Positions 9,776 to 20,404 are shown, numbered from the stretch's first letter. The stretch: 64,000 nt of DNA from Sneathiella chungangensis (GCF_009882935.1 NZ_WTVA01000001.1:248001-312000); one strand, 5' to 3'. The notes: generated by a model from the sequence alone, not told the origin. Program-made: numbers and translations.

Positions 9776-10762
9776 TTACGCGCTTTCCTTCATTTGCAGG
9801 GCCTCATAAAAACAATCGATTTCGCGGCGCACCTGGTGGCGGTCAGTGAGACGCACGACGGTCTGGCGGAAACTCTCCCCGCCGGGCAGCCGTTCCGTAT
9901 ACCAGCCGAGATGTTTCCGCGCGACGCGAACGCCGACGTCCTCGCCATAAAGCGCAAGCAGCGCGTCATAATGCTCGAGCAGGATATCCTTCTGTTCCGC
10001 ATAGTCCGGATCGGAAATACGCGCGCCGCTGTCAAGAAAGGCGGCAACCTGCGCGACGAACCAGGGGCGGCCATAGCAGCCGCGGCCGATCATCACGCCA
10101 TCGGCGCCGGACTGCTGCCGGGCAAGCGCCGCATCCTCCACCGTCTGAATATCGCCATTGACGATCACCGGAAGGGAAACGGCGCGCTTGACCTCGCCGA
10201 TAAACCGCCAGTCCGCCCATCCCTTGAAAAACTGGCAACGGGTCCGGCCATGCACGGTGAGCATCCGGATACCGCATTCCTCAGCGATGCGGGCAAGTTC
10301 CGGCGCATTGCGGCTCTCGTCATCCCAGCCGGTGCGCATTTTGAGCGTGACCGGAATATTCACCGCCTTGACCGTCGCATCCAGAATTCCCGCCGCATGG
10401 TCCAGATCGCGCATAAGCGAGGACCCGGCCATGCCGGAGGTAACTTTTTTCACCGGGCAGCCCATATTGATATCGATAATCCGCGCGCCCATATCCTCGT
10501 TGAGCTTCGCCGCCTCCGCCATGATCTCGGGATCGCAGCCGGCGAGCTGGACTGCCATCGGCTGATCATCCTTCTCTGAGCGGACGATACGCAGCGAGCG
10601 GCGGGTTTCCGCGACCATCGCCTTGCTGGCCACCATTTCGGAAAATACCAGCCCCGCCCCGTAGCGGGAGACCAGGCGGCGGAACGGCAGGTCCGTAATG
10701 CCCGCCATCGGCGCCAGCAAAACCGGAGGATCTATGGTGATGGAACCAATATGAATGACCAT
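9776..10762 (-). CDS. dusB: tRNA-dihydrouridine synthase DusB (NifR3)
   Basis: 328-residue FMN-dependent TIM-barrel enzyme that reduces uridine to dihydrouridine in the tRNA D-loop. The N-terminal [15 protein letters not shown] and the catalytic cysteine C102 in [15 protein letters not shown] are diagnostic; the FMN-binding glycine-rich segment [13 protein letters not shown] lies near residue 215. It is the first gene of the ntrBC operon, as in Rhodobacter nifR3 clusters. The start ATG at 10762 faces the divergent ispDF across 128 bases. Confidence 0.95.
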   Translation of the reverse strand: MVIHIGSITIDPPVLLAPMAGITDLPFRRLVSRYGAGLVFSEMVASKAMVAETRRSLRIVRSEKDDQPMAVQLAGCDPEIMAEAAKLNEDMGARIIDINMGCPVKKVTSGMAGSSLMRDLDHAAGILDATVKAVNIPVTLKMRTGWDDESRNAPELARIAEECGIRMLTVHGRTRCQFFKGWADWRFIGEVKRAVSLPVIVNGDIQTVEDAALARQQSGADGVMIGRGCYGRPWFVAQVAAFLDSGARISDPDYAEQKDILLEHYDALLALYGEDVGVRVARKHLGWYTERLPGGESFRQTVVRLTDRHQVRREIDCFYEALQMKESA

Positions 10763-10890
10763 TTTTTATGCAAAATTTATATTGACTAATAATTAGGCAC
10801 TATAGGCGGGTCTTTGCCGCACTGCAACAGATTCATTCGGATCCGGTCAATTTTATTGAACCTTTCAAATTCGCGAACTATTGTCGGCGC
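10763..10890. promoter_or_regulatory. Divergent dusB-ntr / ispDF promoter region
   Basis: 128-base AT-rich gap between two divergent starts. It holds a TTGACT followed by the small palindrome CTAAT-A-ATTAG and a TATAGG, but the -35/-10 spacing (13) is wrong for a standard promoter, so I do not assign hexamers. It must contain the promoter for the whole ntr-trk cluster on the minus strand and probably one for ispDF. Confidence 0.4.
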
Positions 10891-12042
10891 ATGACAACAA
10901 CCGCCCTTATCGTCGCTGCCGGAAAAGGCCGCCGCACCGGCCAGGAACTTCCGAAGCAATATATTGAAATTGCGGGAAAAACCATCCTCCGCCGAAGCAT
11001 TGACGCCTTTCTCGAGCATCCCGACATCGATAATGTCTGCGTGGTTATCAGCGATGCCGACCGGGCGCTCTATGAAGCCGCGGTCGACGGACTCTCCCTG
11101 CTTCCGCCGGTCACGGGCGGGAGTGAGCGGCAGGAATCGGTCCACAATGGGCTCGAAAGCCTGACAGGCGCACCGCCCGAATTTGTCCTGATTCATGACG
11201 CCGCGCGGCCTTTTGTATGCCATGACCTGATCAGCCGCTGTCTCGACAGGCTTAAAGGGGCAGACGCCGTTCTCCCGTCCCTTCCGGTCATCGACAGCCT
11301 CAAGACCTTCGCGGATGAACGCATTACCGGGGCCCTCAACCGTGATGAGATTGTCGCCGCGCAGACACCGCAGGGCTTCACTTATCCCACCATCCTCGCC
11401 GCGCACCGGACCTTTGCCGGTGAGGCGCTGACCGATGACACAGCGGTGGCGACGCGCGCCGGGATAGAGGTTGCGATGGTGGAGGGCGAGTCCGGCAATT
11501 TCAAGATCACCACGGCAGAAGACATTGAGAAGGCCCGCCGGATTATCCAGAGGGACCTCACGGACATCCGGACGGGGTTCGGGTTTGACGTTCACGCCTT
11601 CACCGCAGGTGATGGCGTCTGGCTCGGCGGCATTCACATCACCCATGACAAGAAACTGAAAGGTCATTCGGATGCGGACGTTGCGCTTCATGCGCTGACC
11701 GACGCCCTGCTGGGCAGCATCGGAGAGGGCGATATCGGCACCCATTTCCCACCCTCGGACGCCCGCTGGAAAAGCGCGCCGTCCGACCGATTCCTTGCCC
11801 ATGCGGCGTCCCTTGTCGCGGCCCGGGGCGGCATGATCAATCATGTCGATCTTACGGTCATTTGCGAAGCCCCGCGCATCGGCCCGCACCGCGCCGCCAT
11901 GCGGAGGCGAATTGCGGAAATCCTGAACATTTCCGAGGAGCGAGTGAGCGTCAAGGGCACGACGACGGAAAAGCTCGGCTTCACCGGGCGGGGCGAAGGC
12001 ATCGCCGCAGAGGCCGTCGCAACCGTGAGACTTCCCGAATGA
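10891..12042 (+). CDS. ispDF: Bifunctional IspD/IspF, MEP isoprenoid pathway
   Basis: 383-residue fusion. Residues 1 to about 225 are 2-C-methyl-D-erythritol 4-phosphate cytidylyltransferase (nucleotide loop LIVAAGKGRRTGQELPKQY; VLIHDAARPFV). From about 226 the protein is 2-C-methyl-D-erythritol 2,4-cyclodiphosphate synthase (GFGFDVHAF metal site, LKGHSDADVALHALTDALLG, and the C-terminal VKGTTTEKLGFTGRGEG). The fusion is typical of alphaproteobacteria. With dxr at 51.5 kb it shows that this organism uses the MEP route. Its stop overlaps the pgpA start (ATGA), indicating translational coupling. Confidence 0.97.
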   Translation: MTTTALIVAAGKGRRTGQELPKQYIEIAGKTILRRSIDAFLEHPDIDNVCVVISDADRALYEAAVDGLSLLPPVTGGSERQESVHNGLESLTGAPPEFVLIHDAARPFVCHDLISRCLDRLKGADAVLPSLPVIDSLKTFADERITGALNRDEIVAAQTPQGFTYPTILAAHRTFAGEALTDDTAVATRAGIEVAMVEGESGNFKITTAEDIEKARRIIQRDLTDIRTGFGFDVHAFTAGDGVWLGGIHITHDKKLKGHSDADVALHALTDALLGSIGEGDIGTHFPPSDARWKSAPSDRFLAHAASLVAARGGMINHVDLTVICEAPRIGPHRAAMRRRIAEILNISEERVSVKGTTTEKLGFTGRGEGIAAEAVATVRLPE

Positions 12043-12527
12043 GCAAGACGGCGCCCCTCTCCCTCTGGCATCCGGCCGTCATTCTCTCCACCTGGTTCTG
12101 GAGCGGGCTTTCCCCGAAAGCGCCGGGAACGGTCGGTTCCCTCGCCGCGCTTCCGTTCGGTATCCTGGTTTTATACTATTTCGGCGCCCCGGCGCTCGGG
12201 ATGGCGTCGCTGATTGCGCTTCTCATCGGCTGGTGGAGCACGAAAATCTATCTGGAACGGACGGGAAAATCCGATCCGGGTGAAGTCGTGATCGACGAGG
12301 TCGCGGGAATCTGGCTGACCCTCCATGCGGCGGATCTGAGCCCGCTCATGATCCTGCTTGCTTTCGTGATTTTCCGCGCCCTTGATATCCTGAAACCCTG
12401 GCCCATCGGCTGGCTCGACAGGAAGGTCAAAGGCGCCTTCGGCGTCATGATCGACGACTATGTGGCGGGATTGATCGGCTCGGTCCTGCTGGTGATCATA
12501 AAAAAGGTGTATTATGGGCATTTTTAG
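12039..12527 (+). CDS. pgpA: Phosphatidylglycerophosphatase A
   Basis: 162 residues counted from the ATG overlapping the ispDF stop codon; the frame is open further upstream, but that part lies inside ispDF. PgpA family hallmarks: GTVGSLAALPFG near residue 28, DPGEVVIDEVAGIW in the middle, and DDYVAGLIGSVLL near the C terminus, with several membrane segments. It removes phosphate from phosphatidylglycerophosphate to give phosphatidylglycerol in the inner membrane. It overlaps pncC by 14 bases. Confidence 0.93.
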   Translation: MSKTAPLSLWHPAVILSTWFWSGLSPKAPGTVGSLAALPFGILVLYYFGAPALGMASLIALLIGWWSTKIYLERTGKSDPGEVVIDEVAGIWLTLHAADLSPLMILLAFVIFRALDILKPWPIGWLDRKVKGAFGVMIDDYVAGLIGSVLLVIIKKVYYGHF

Positions 12528-13014
12528 CAATGAGATCGAAACGCTGGCAACAGACGTCCTTGAAAAATGCCGCCAGAGGAAATGGCAGCTGGCGACGGCG
12601 GAATCCTGCACGGGCGGCCTGATCGGCGGCGCGCTTACGGATATCGCCGGTTCCTCCGATGTGTTCGATCGCGGCTTTATCACCTACAGCAACAAGGCGA
12701 AGGCCCGCGTGATCGGCGTCAGCACCGAGATTTTGCGGGCCCATGGCGCGGTTTCGGAAGAGACAGCGCGGGAGATGGCGCTCGGCGCGTTAAAAACGGC
12801 GGGCGCTGATATCACTGTCGCGGTGACCGGCATTGCGGGCCCCGGCGGTGGCGGTCCCGACAAACCGGTCGGCCTCGTTCATTTTGCGGTCGCGACCGAA
12901 GAAGGCATCGCGGAGCATCGGAAGATGGAATATGGTGATATTGGCCGGTCGGAAGTCCGCCTCGCCACCGTCAAAACCGCGCTGGAAATGCTGCGCGACG
13001 CCCTCAGCCGTTAG
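12514..13014 (+). CDS. pncC: CinA C-terminal-domain protein, nicotinamide-nucleotide amidohydrolase
   Basis: 166 residues, only the CinA C-terminal domain (PF02464) with no N-terminal MoCF domain. Motifs: TAESCTGGLIGGALTDIAGSS and GIAGPGGGGPDKPVGLV. Stand-alone members deamidate nicotinamide mononucleotide in NAD recycling. Third gene of the ispDF-pgpA-pncC unit. Its last 11 bases overlap the 3' end of ratA, which is transcribed towards it. Confidence 0.9.
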   Translation: MGIFSNEIETLATDVLEKCRQRKWQLATAESCTGGLIGGALTDIAGSSDVFDRGFITYSNKAKARVIGVSTEILRAHGAVSEETAREMALGALKTAGADITVAVTGIAGPGGGGPDKPVGLVHFAVATEEGIAEHRKMEYGDIGRSEVRLATVKTALEMLRDALSR

Positions 13015-13471
13015 TCGGTCGCGGCGCCGGGGCAGCGGGAGCGCCATACAGATCCCGCGCCCGGCCCTCAAAAGCAGTGATCATGCGGGTCACCGCCTCG
13101 TTGAACAGCATGCCGATGGTCTTTTGCAGGATCATTGAGCGAAATTCGAAATCGACGAAAAAATCCACTTCACATCCATCGGGATGATCGTTGAACTGCC
13201 AGTGATTATTGAGGTAGCGGAAGGGCCCGTCCATATATTCCACGTCGATCCGCATATTCTCCTCGTCAAGCGTCACTTTCGAGGTGAATTTCTCCCGGAA
13301 CAGCTTGAACCCGATCACGAGGTCGGCAAGAACTACATTATCCCTGCGCTCCTTGATCCGCGAACCGATGCACCAGGGCAGGAATTCATTATATCTGTCA
13401 ATCGCCGCGACCAGATCGAACATTTCTTTGGGCTTATAGGGAAGTACCCGCTTTTCGGCATGTGTCGGCAT
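13004..13471 (-). CDS. ratA: RatA/COQ10-type START-domain protein
   Basis: 155 residues, START-like polyketide-cyclase family (Coq10/RatA). The N terminus (RVLPYKPKEMFDLVAAIDRYNEFLPWC) is characteristic. Homologues bind ubiquinone or a lipid and support respiration; the E. coli name RatA comes from a reported effect on ribosome association. The location directly after lipA at the end of the pdh operon favours a respiratory-lipid role, by inference. Convergent overlap of 11 bases with pncC. Confidence 0.85.
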   Translation of the reverse strand: MPTHAEKRVLPYKPKEMFDLVAAIDRYNEFLPWCIGSRIKERRDNVVLADLVIGFKLFREKFTSKVTLDEENMRIDVEYMDGPFRYLNNHWQFNDHPDGCEVDFFVDFEFRSMILQKTIGMLFNEAVTRMITAFEGRARDLYGAPAAPAPRPTNG

Positions 13472-13503
13472 ACTCTACTTTTTACCCATACACGGCATTG
13501 ACG

Positions 13504-14457
13504 TTACTTGGCAGCGTTCGCCCGCTCCCGCGCGGCTTTGAGTTTCGCAAAATCCTCACCCGCATGATGGCTGGAACGTGTGAGCGGAGACGCGGAGACC
13601 ATCAGGAAGCCCTTAGCATAGGCCTGTTTTTCAAGAACCGCAAATTCATCCGGCGTGACAAAACGGTGAATGGCGTGATGCTTGATCGTCGGTTGCAGAT
13701 ACTGGCCGATGGTAACGAAGTCAATGCCGGCAACACGCATGTCGTCCATCACCTGCCCGACCTCGTCCTTGTCTTCCCCAAGCCCGACCATCAGGCCGGA
13801 TTTGGTGAACATGTTCGGGTCCAGCTCCTTCACCCGCTCCAAAAGGCGGAGGGAATGGTAATAGCGCGCGCCAGGCCGGACAGAGGGATAGAGCTTCGGC
13901 ACCGTCTCCAGATTATGATTGAAGACATCAGGCTTGGCCGCAACAACGACCTCTAAAGCCCCGGGTTTCTTAAGAAAATCAGGTGTCAGAATTTCAATGG
14001 TGGTGTCCGGCGCCGCCTCGCGGATCGCCTGGATAACGTCGGCGAAATGCTGCGCGCCGCCATCCTTCAGATCGTCCCGGTCAACGGAGGTGATCACCAC
14101 ATGATTGAGCCCCATAGTCTTGACCGCCGTCGCCACATTTGTTGGCTCAAACGGATCAAGCGTATTCGGCTTGCCGGTGGCAACATTGCAAAAGGCGCAG
14201 GCCCGTGTGCAAATCTCCCCCATGATCATCATGGTCGCATGTTTCTTCGCCCAGCATTCGCCGATATTGGGGCAGGCCGCCTCCTCGCAGACCGTGGTGA
14301 GATTGAGGCCCCGCATCAACTCCCGCGTCTCATGATATGTTTTCGAGACAGGCGCCTTTACCCGTATCCAGGCGGGCTTGCGCTGGATCGGATTATCGGG
14401 CCGGTTCACCTTTTCCGGATGTCGCACCCGTTTCAATGGCGTAGTCTCGTTCATCAT
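13504..14457 (-). CDS. lipA: Lipoyl synthase
   Basis: 317-residue radical-SAM enzyme that inserts sulfur into octanoyl groups on lipoyl domains. The auxiliary cluster cysteines are C-x4-C-x5-C ([12 protein letters not shown]), the radical SAM cysteines CTRACAFC, and the auxiliary-cluster serine is in [12 protein letters not shown] near the C terminus. Two adjacent ATGs (14457, 14454) follow GAGGTGAT; the second has slightly better spacing. Placement after pdhC and lpd, whose products need lipoate, makes functional sense: the operon encodes both the complex and its cofactor enzyme. Confidence 0.97.
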   Translation of the reverse strand: MMNETTPLKRVRHPEKVNRPDNPIQRKPAWIRVKAPVSKTYHETRELMRGLNLTTVCEEAACPNIGECWAKKHATMMIMGEICTRACAFCNVATGKPNTLDPFEPTNVATAVKTMGLNHVVITSVDRDDLKDGGAQHFADVIQAIREAAPDTTIEILTPDFLKKPGALEVVVAAKPDVFNHNLETVPKLYPSVRPGARYYHSLRLLERVKELDPNMFTKSGLMVGLGEDKDEVGQVMDDMRVAGIDFVTIGQYLQPTIKHHAIHRFVTPDEFAVLEKQAYAKGFLMVSASPLTRSSHHAGEDFAKLKAARERANAAK

Positions 14458-14495
14458 ATCACCTCGCGAGGGAAAGACCTTGACGACCTTATAGC

Positions 14496-15899
<1,404 letters not shown>

Positions 15900-15911
15900 A
15901 ATCCGGTTCCT

Positions 15912-17243
15912 CTATAGCATCATGGTCAAGGGTTCCTGGATGTAGCCCTTGAAATGTTTCAACAATTCCGCGCCAAGCGCGCCATCGATCACCCGGTGAT
16001 CGCAGGAGAGCGTCACGCTCATCATATTCGCCATGGCGAGCGCGCCCTCTTTTACGACCGGGCGCATTTCACCGGCACCGATGGCGAGGATCGCCGCCTG
16101 CGGCGGATTGATCACGGCGGAAAATTCCTTGATCCCGAACATCCCGAGGTTGGAGATCGAGAAGCAGCCGCCCTGATATTCCTCCGGCATCAGCTTGCCT
16201 GCCTTCGCCTTGTTTGCCAGCTCTTTCATCTCGTTCGAGATGGCGGCGAGCCCCTTCTGGTCGGCATTGCGAACGACCGGCGTGATCAGGCCGCCCTCGA
16301 TCGCCACCGCGACGGAGATATCGACATCCTTATATTGCAGGATCTTGTCGCCACCCCAGCAGGCATTGGCCGTCGGCACTTTCCTGAGCGCAAGGGCGGA
16401 GGCGCGAATGATGAAGTCATTGACCGAAATCTTGTAGTCATCGGATCGGGCATTCAGCTCCTTGCGCATGGCCAGCAGGTTATCGAGTTCGCATTCGATG
16501 GTGAGATAGAAATGCGGGATCGTCTGCTTGGCCTCCGACAACCGCCGCGCGATGGTCTTGCGCATGCTGGTCAGCGGGATTTCCTCGTAATTTCCGGCAG
16601 GGGGCGGCGTCACCGCCTGAGCCGCGGGGGTCGGCGCGGCGGCGGCGGCAGCAGGTTGGGTCGCCGGAGCTTTCGCACCGCCCGAGGCAATGGATTTTTC
16701 GACATCCGCCTTGATAATCCGTCCATGCGGCCCGGTACCCGCGATCGCGCCGAGATCAAGCCCGGCATCCTTGGCGATGCGCCGCGCAAGCGGGCTCGCG
16801 AAGATGCGGTCCTCTGACTTCGCCGGCCCGGGCGCCGTATTTTTCGCGGGTTCGGACGCAGGGCTACTCGTTGGCGCCGCAGGCGCCGCTGGCGCGGAGG
16901 CAGGAGCCGCTTCGGCCTTTTCCTCGGTCGCCGGCTCCGGCGCATCCGCTGGTGCCGCACCGCCTCCCGCCTTATATCCGTCAAGAGCGGAGGCATCCTC
17001 CCCCTCTTCCAGGAGGATCGCTATCGGCGTATTGACGGCGACATTATCGGTTCCCGCCGGGATCAGGATCTTGCCGAGCGTTCCCTCATCGACCGCCTCG
17101 ACCTCCATGGTCGCCTTGTCGGTCTCGATTTCGGCCAGGACATCGCCCGACGATACGCTATCGCCTTCCTTGGCTTGCCAGGTAGCCAGCTTCCCCTCGG
17201 TCATGGTGGGCGAAAGGGCCGGCATTGTAATGGTAATTGGCAT
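15912..17243 (-). CDS. pdhC: Pyruvate dehydrogenase E2, dihydrolipoamide acetyltransferase
   Basis: 443 residues from the ATG at 17243, which follows AAAGGGGGCGAAG; an upstream TTG/GTG-type extension has no support because the family starts [12 protein letters not shown]. One lipoyl domain (about 1-75, lysine in [12 protein letters not shown]), an Ala/Pro-rich linker (about 85-135), a peripheral subunit-binding domain (about 140-175, [17 protein letters not shown]) and the acetyltransferase core with catalytic HRVIDG near the C terminus. Transfers acetyl groups to CoA at the core of the complex. Confidence 0.96.
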   Translation of the reverse strand: MPITITMPALSPTMTEGKLATWQAKEGDSVSSGDVLAEIETDKATMEVEAVDEGTLGKILIPAGTDNVAVNTPIAILLEEGEDASALDGYKAGGGAAPADAPEPATEEKAEAAPASAPAAPAAPTSSPASEPAKNTAPGPAKSEDRIFASPLARRIAKDAGLDLGAIAGTGPHGRIIKADVEKSIASGGAKAPATQPAAAAAAPTPAAQAVTPPPAGNYEEIPLTSMRKTIARRLSEAKQTIPHFYLTIECELDNLLAMRKELNARSDDYKISVNDFIIRASALALRKVPTANACWGGDKILQYKDVDISVAVAIEGGLITPVVRNADQKGLAAISNEMKELANKAKAGKLMPEEYQGGCFSISNLGMFGIKEFSAVINPPQAAILAIGAGEMRPVVKEGALAMANMMSVTLSCDHRVIDGALGAELLKHFKGYIQEPLTMML

Positions 17244-17254
17244 CTTCGCCCCCT

Positions 17255-18643
17255 TTAATCGCGATAACAAACAGATTTAGCGGCCGCCACGACCTCGTCG
17301 GCATGCGGCAGCGCCAGTTTTTCAAGATTGGCGGCATAGGGCATCGGAACGTCCTTGCCCGTGACCCGCAGCACCGGCGCATCGAGATAGTCGAAGGCAT
17401 GATGCATGATCTGCGCGGTGATTTCCGCGCCGACGCCGCTTTGCGGCCAGCCCTCTTCCACCGTCACGCAGCGATTGGTCTTGCGGACCGACGCCAGCAC
17501 CGTCTCCATATCCATCGGGCGGAGCGTGCGTAAATCGATAACCTCCGCATTGATCCCGTCGCTGCTGAGCGCCTCGGCGGCCTCCAGGGCGTAGCGCATG
17601 CCCATGCCGAAGGAGACGATGGTGACATCATCGCCCGCCCGCTCGATCTTCGCCTTGCCGATGGGCAGGACAAAATCATCCATCACCGGCACCTCGAAGC
17701 TCTGGCCGTACAGGATTTCATTTTCGAGGAAAATAACCGGATTGGGATTGCGGATGGCGGCCTTCAGGAGACCCTTTGCATCGGCCGCCGTATGCGGCGC
17801 AATGACCACCAGTCCCGGCACATGGGAGTACCAGGAGGCATAGCATTGCGAATGCTGCGCGGCAACACGCGACGCGGCGCCGTTCGGACCGCGGAAGACA
17901 ATCGGGCTTTCCATTTGCCCGCCCGACATATAGCGGGTCTTGGCCGCGGAGTTGACGATCTGGTCAATCGCCTGCATGGCGAAGTTGAAGGTCATGAATT
18001 CGACAATCGGGCGGAGACCGTGAAAGGCAGCGCCGACACCAATCCCGGCGAAGCCATGTTCGGTAATCGGGGTGTCGATCACGCGGCGGGCACCGAATTC
18101 ATCGAGCAGGCCCTGCGTCACCTTATAGGCGCCCTGATATTCGGCGACTTCCTCCCCCATGATGAAAACGCGGTCATCTTTGCGCATTTCCTCGGCCATG
18201 GCGTCGCGTAGCGCCTCGCGCACCGTCATCTTGACCATCTCGGTGCCCGCCGGGATCTCGCCGCTGGCGTCATAGGCGTCGTGCGTCTCCTGCGTACTGA
18301 CGCGCGGCGTCGGCGCGGGGGCCTCCTCTACGTCTTCCGCCTTCTCCGCCGGAGCGGGCGCGGCAGATGCTTTGAAATCGTCAAGATCACCGGCATCCTC
18401 CCCTTCTTCCAGAAGAACCGCAATCGGCGTATTGACAGCGACATTATCGGTATCGCCGGCAATCAGGATCTTGCCGATCTTGCCTTCATCCACCGCCTCG
18501 ACCTCCATGGTCGCCTTGTCGGTTTCAATCTCCGCAAGCACGTCGCCGGAGCTGACGGTATCGCCCTCCTTCACCATCCAGCGGGCCAGCTTGCCTTCGG
18601 TCATCGTCGGCGACAGCGCCGGCATCAAAATTTCTGTTGGCAT
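17255..18643 (-). CDS. pdhB: Pyruvate dehydrogenase E1 beta with N-terminal lipoyl domain
   Basis: 462 residues. The first 80 or so form a lipoyl domain almost identical to that of PdhC ([22 protein letters not shown], lysine in [12 protein letters not shown]). After an acidic Ala/Pro linker, residues from about 135 form the E1 beta transketolase-like subunit ([37 protein letters not shown]). A lipoyl-bearing E1 beta is an alphaproteobacterial trait. It lies between pdhA (30 bases upstream) and pdhC (11 bases downstream). Confidence 0.96.
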   Translation of the reverse strand: MPTEILMPALSPTMTEGKLARWMVKEGDTVSSGDVLAEIETDKATMEVEAVDEGKIGKILIAGDTDNVAVNTPIAVLLEEGEDAGDLDDFKASAAPAPAEKAEDVEEAPAPTPRVSTQETHDAYDASGEIPAGTEMVKMTVREALRDAMAEEMRKDDRVFIMGEEVAEYQGAYKVTQGLLDEFGARRVIDTPITEHGFAGIGVGAAFHGLRPIVEFMTFNFAMQAIDQIVNSAAKTRYMSGGQMESPIVFRGPNGAASRVAAQHSQCYASWYSHVPGLVVIAPHTAADAKGLLKAAIRNPNPVIFLENEILYGQSFEVPVMDDFVLPIGKAKIERAGDDVTIVSFGMGMRYALEAAEALSSDGINAEVIDLRTLRPMDMETVLASVRKTNRCVTVEEGWPQSGVGAEITAQIMHHAFDYLDAPVLRVTGKDVPMPYAANLEKLALPHADEVVAAAKSVCYRD

Positions 18644-18673
18644 TTATCTTGTCCTTCTCAAGCTGATCGGCGC

Positions 18674-19717
18674 TCAGGCCACAACATCGGTATAAAGCTC
18701 TTCCGGTTGCGGCTCCGGACTGTTCTGGGCGAACTCGACCGCATCGGCGATGATCGCCTTGATCTTGCGGTCGACCTCCTTCAGTTCCTCCTCGGTGTTG
18801 ATCTTGTCATCGAGCATGGTCTGGCGAAGATGGTCGATCGGATCATGTTCGGCGCGCTTCTTGTTGACCTCCTCCTTGGAGCGGTACTTGGCCGGATCCG
18901 ACATCGAATGACCGCGATAACGGTAGGTTTTCATCTCGAGAATATAGGGCCCCTTGCCGGAACGGACCCAGTCGACGGCTTTCCGGCCCGCGGCGGCAAC
19001 GGCGAAAACATCCATGCCGTCAACCTGTTCGCCCGGAACGTTAAAGCTTTCCCCGCGCTTGTAGAGCTGCGTCTGGGCCGACGAACGCTTGACCGACGTG
19101 CCCATGGCATATTCGTTGTTCTCGATCACATAAACGACCGGCAGGCTCCAGAGTTCCGCCATGTTGAAGCTCTCATAGACCTGCCCCTGATTGGCCGTGC
19201 CATCGCCCATATAACAAAGGGTGATATCGTTGCTGTCCTGGTATTTCTGGCTGAAGGCGAGACCGGTGCCGAGCGGCACGCAGGCGCCGACGATCCCGTG
19301 GCCGCCATAGAAATTCTTTTCCTTGCTGAACATATGCATGGAGCCGCCCTTGCCCTTGGAATAGCCGCCCTCACGCCCGGTGAGTTCGGCCATCACTCCC
19401 TTGGGATCCATGCCGCAGGCCAGCATGTGACCGTGATCGCGATAGGAGGTAATCACGGCATCATCGTCGGTAATGGCCGATTTCATGCCGACAACCACGG
19501 CTTCCTGTCCGATATAAAGATGGCAGAAGCCGCCGATCAGGCCCATGCCGTAGATCTGGCCTGCCTTTTCTTCAAACCGCCGGATCAGCAGCATATCGTA
19601 ATAAAATTTCCGGATTTGCTCGGGCGTGAATTTCGGAGCGGATTTCTTACCGCCTCCCGCCGGTTTTTTTGCGGTGGATGCGGACGATTTTGCCCGGCTC
19701 GCAGCTTGACGTGCCAT
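18674..19717 (-). CDS. pdhA: Pyruvate dehydrogenase E1 alpha
   Basis: 347 residues from the ATG at 19717, preceded by GGGAGATATT; an in-frame TTG at 19729 lies within that ribosome site and is rejected. An unusual Lys/Ala/Ser-rich tail of about 30 residues precedes the catalytic core, which begins near FYYDMLLIRRFEEKAGQIY. The thiamine-diphosphate motif GDGTANQGQVYESFNMA is present and the phosphorylation-loop-like YRGHSMSDPAKYR follows. First gene of pdhA-pdhB-pdhC-lpdA-lipA-ratA. Confidence 0.96.
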   Translation of the reverse strand: MARQAASRAKSSASTAKKPAGGGKKSAPKFTPEQIRKFYYDMLLIRRFEEKAGQIYGMGLIGGFCHLYIGQEAVVVGMKSAITDDDAVITSYRDHGHMLACGMDPKGVMAELTGREGGYSKGKGGSMHMFSKEKNFYGGHGIVGACVPLGTGLAFSQKYQDSNDITLCYMGDGTANQGQVYESFNMAELWSLPVVYVIENNEYAMGTSVKRSSAQTQLYKRGESFNVPGEQVDGMDVFAVAAAGRKAVDWVRSGKGPYILEMKTYRYRGHSMSDPAKYRSKEEVNKKRAEHDPIDHLRQTMLDDKINTEEELKEVDRKIKAIIADAVEFAQNSPEPQPEELYTDVVA

Positions 19718-19826
19718 AATATCTCCCAATCATGTTTGGATCATGAAGCGTCCCTGCAGCTTCACGATGGATGCCAGATATGGGTTGAATGTGGATGACG
19801 CGACAGTATTAGACAAGCAGATTTTA

Positions 19827-19853
19827 AAATTTAACTTAAAATAGGTTAAATTT
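19827..19853. promoter_or_regulatory. Perfect 9-9-9 inverted repeat over pdhA promoter (operator candidate)
   Basis: AAATTTAAC (19827-19835), 9-base spacer, GTTAAATTT (19845-19853). The arms are exact inverted copies with half-sites 18 bp apart and overlap both hexamers of the predicted pdhA promoter. The geometry suits a dimeric repressor covering RNA polymerase. The regulator is unknown; it does not fit the CtrA TTAA-N7-TTAA spacing. Confidence 0.55.
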
Positions 19854-19857
19854 ACAA
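19829..19857 (-). promoter_or_regulatory. Predicted sigma-70 promoter of the pdh operon
   Basis: TTGTAA (19857-19852), 17-base spacer, TTAAAT (19834-19829), read on the minus strand; each hexamer matches consensus at 4 of 6. The predicted start is about 105 bases upstream of the pdhA ATG, leaving a long leader. The region 19718-20004 between pdhA and ftsB otherwise holds only this promoter, the overlapping inverted repeat, and the ftsB terminator; I see no ORF or RNA gene in it. Confidence 0.4.
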
Positions 19858-19978
19858 ATTTCGATTGATCATGCAAAAATTAACCGAAATATGAGTAATA
19901 AATTTCGGCAGCAAGAAACGGGACTTTGGGCATCGAACTCACGCAATAAACGAAAAGCAACAGAAAAAATAGGGACAT

Positions 19979-20004
19979 AAAAAATCTTCCGGGCGCGCGC
20001 CCGG
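19979..20004 (-). terminator. Intrinsic terminator after ftsB
   Basis: Directly after the ftsB stop, the 16-base palindrome CCGGGCGCGCGCCCGG (19989-20004) is followed on the minus strand by AAGA and then six T (19984-19979). GC-rich stem plus T-run, separated by 4 bases. It insulates the pdh promoter region from ftsB transcription. Confidence 0.65.
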
Positions 20005-20316
20005 CTATTTCCGGTAGATGACGATCTCGTCCGGATGGGCAAGCCCCAAAACATCGCGGCTGCGTTCTTCCAGCATATCAATATCGAGATTCTCGGGTCG
20101 CAGCAACGCCACGCGCTTTTCAAGCGCCTGCTTTTCATTTTCCGTCAGCTGGTAAACCGCTTCGGCCCGGTCGATTTCATGCTGGAGCTTGAGATAGGCG
20201 AACAGGCCTCGATCCCCTTCGATCAAATGGTAGCTGAAATAGGCGACGGCCAGAATCCCAAGGATGGGTCCGGCTCCGGCCTTCGCACGCTTTCTTATCT
20301 CAAGGCTGATAATCAT
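20005..20316 (-). CDS. ftsB: Septum formation initiator, FtsB/DivIC family
   Basis: 103 residues: short basic N terminus, one transmembrane helix at about 17-34 (PILGILAVAYFSYHLI), then a periplasmic coiled coil (about 40-75, ending LTENEKQALEKRVALLRPE) and a short tail. Length and layout match FtsB, the divisome scaffold that binds FtsL and FtsQ. The eno-ftsB-pdhA order is common in alphaproteobacteria. No clear Shine-Dalgarno precedes the ATG at 20316. A perfect DnaA box lies 50 bases upstream. Confidence 0.85.
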   Translation of the reverse strand: MIISLEIRKRAKAGAGPILGILAVAYFSYHLIEGDRGLFAYLKLQHEIDRAEAVYQLTENEKQALEKRVALLRPENLDIDMLEERSRDVLGLAHPDEIVIYRK

Positions 20317-20365
20317 TTAGGGAGTGAATCAAATCCATGAGTCGAGGTCAACAGTAAAGTTGCAT

Positions 20366-20374
20366 TGTGGATAA
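20366..20374 (-). promoter_or_regulatory. Perfect DnaA box upstream of ftsB
   Basis: TTATCCACA on the minus strand, identical to the E. coli consensus, ends 50 bases before the ftsB start codon and points in the direction of transcription. A second identical 9-mer precedes dnaE at 61442-61450. The match is seen directly; DnaA control is inference. Confidence 0.45.
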
Positions 20375-20404
20375 ATTAGTTGCAAATACCCGGCTAATCG
20401 TCCG

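Noticed and set aside
10786-11889. 367-codon minus-strand frame opposite ispDF
   Set aside because: Antisense shadow; ispDF has full family motifs in the plus frame.
19831-19849. TTAA...TTAA pairs before pdhA as CtrA sites
   Set aside because: Spacings are 11, 6 or 8 rather than 7; explained better by the 9-9-9 inverted repeat.
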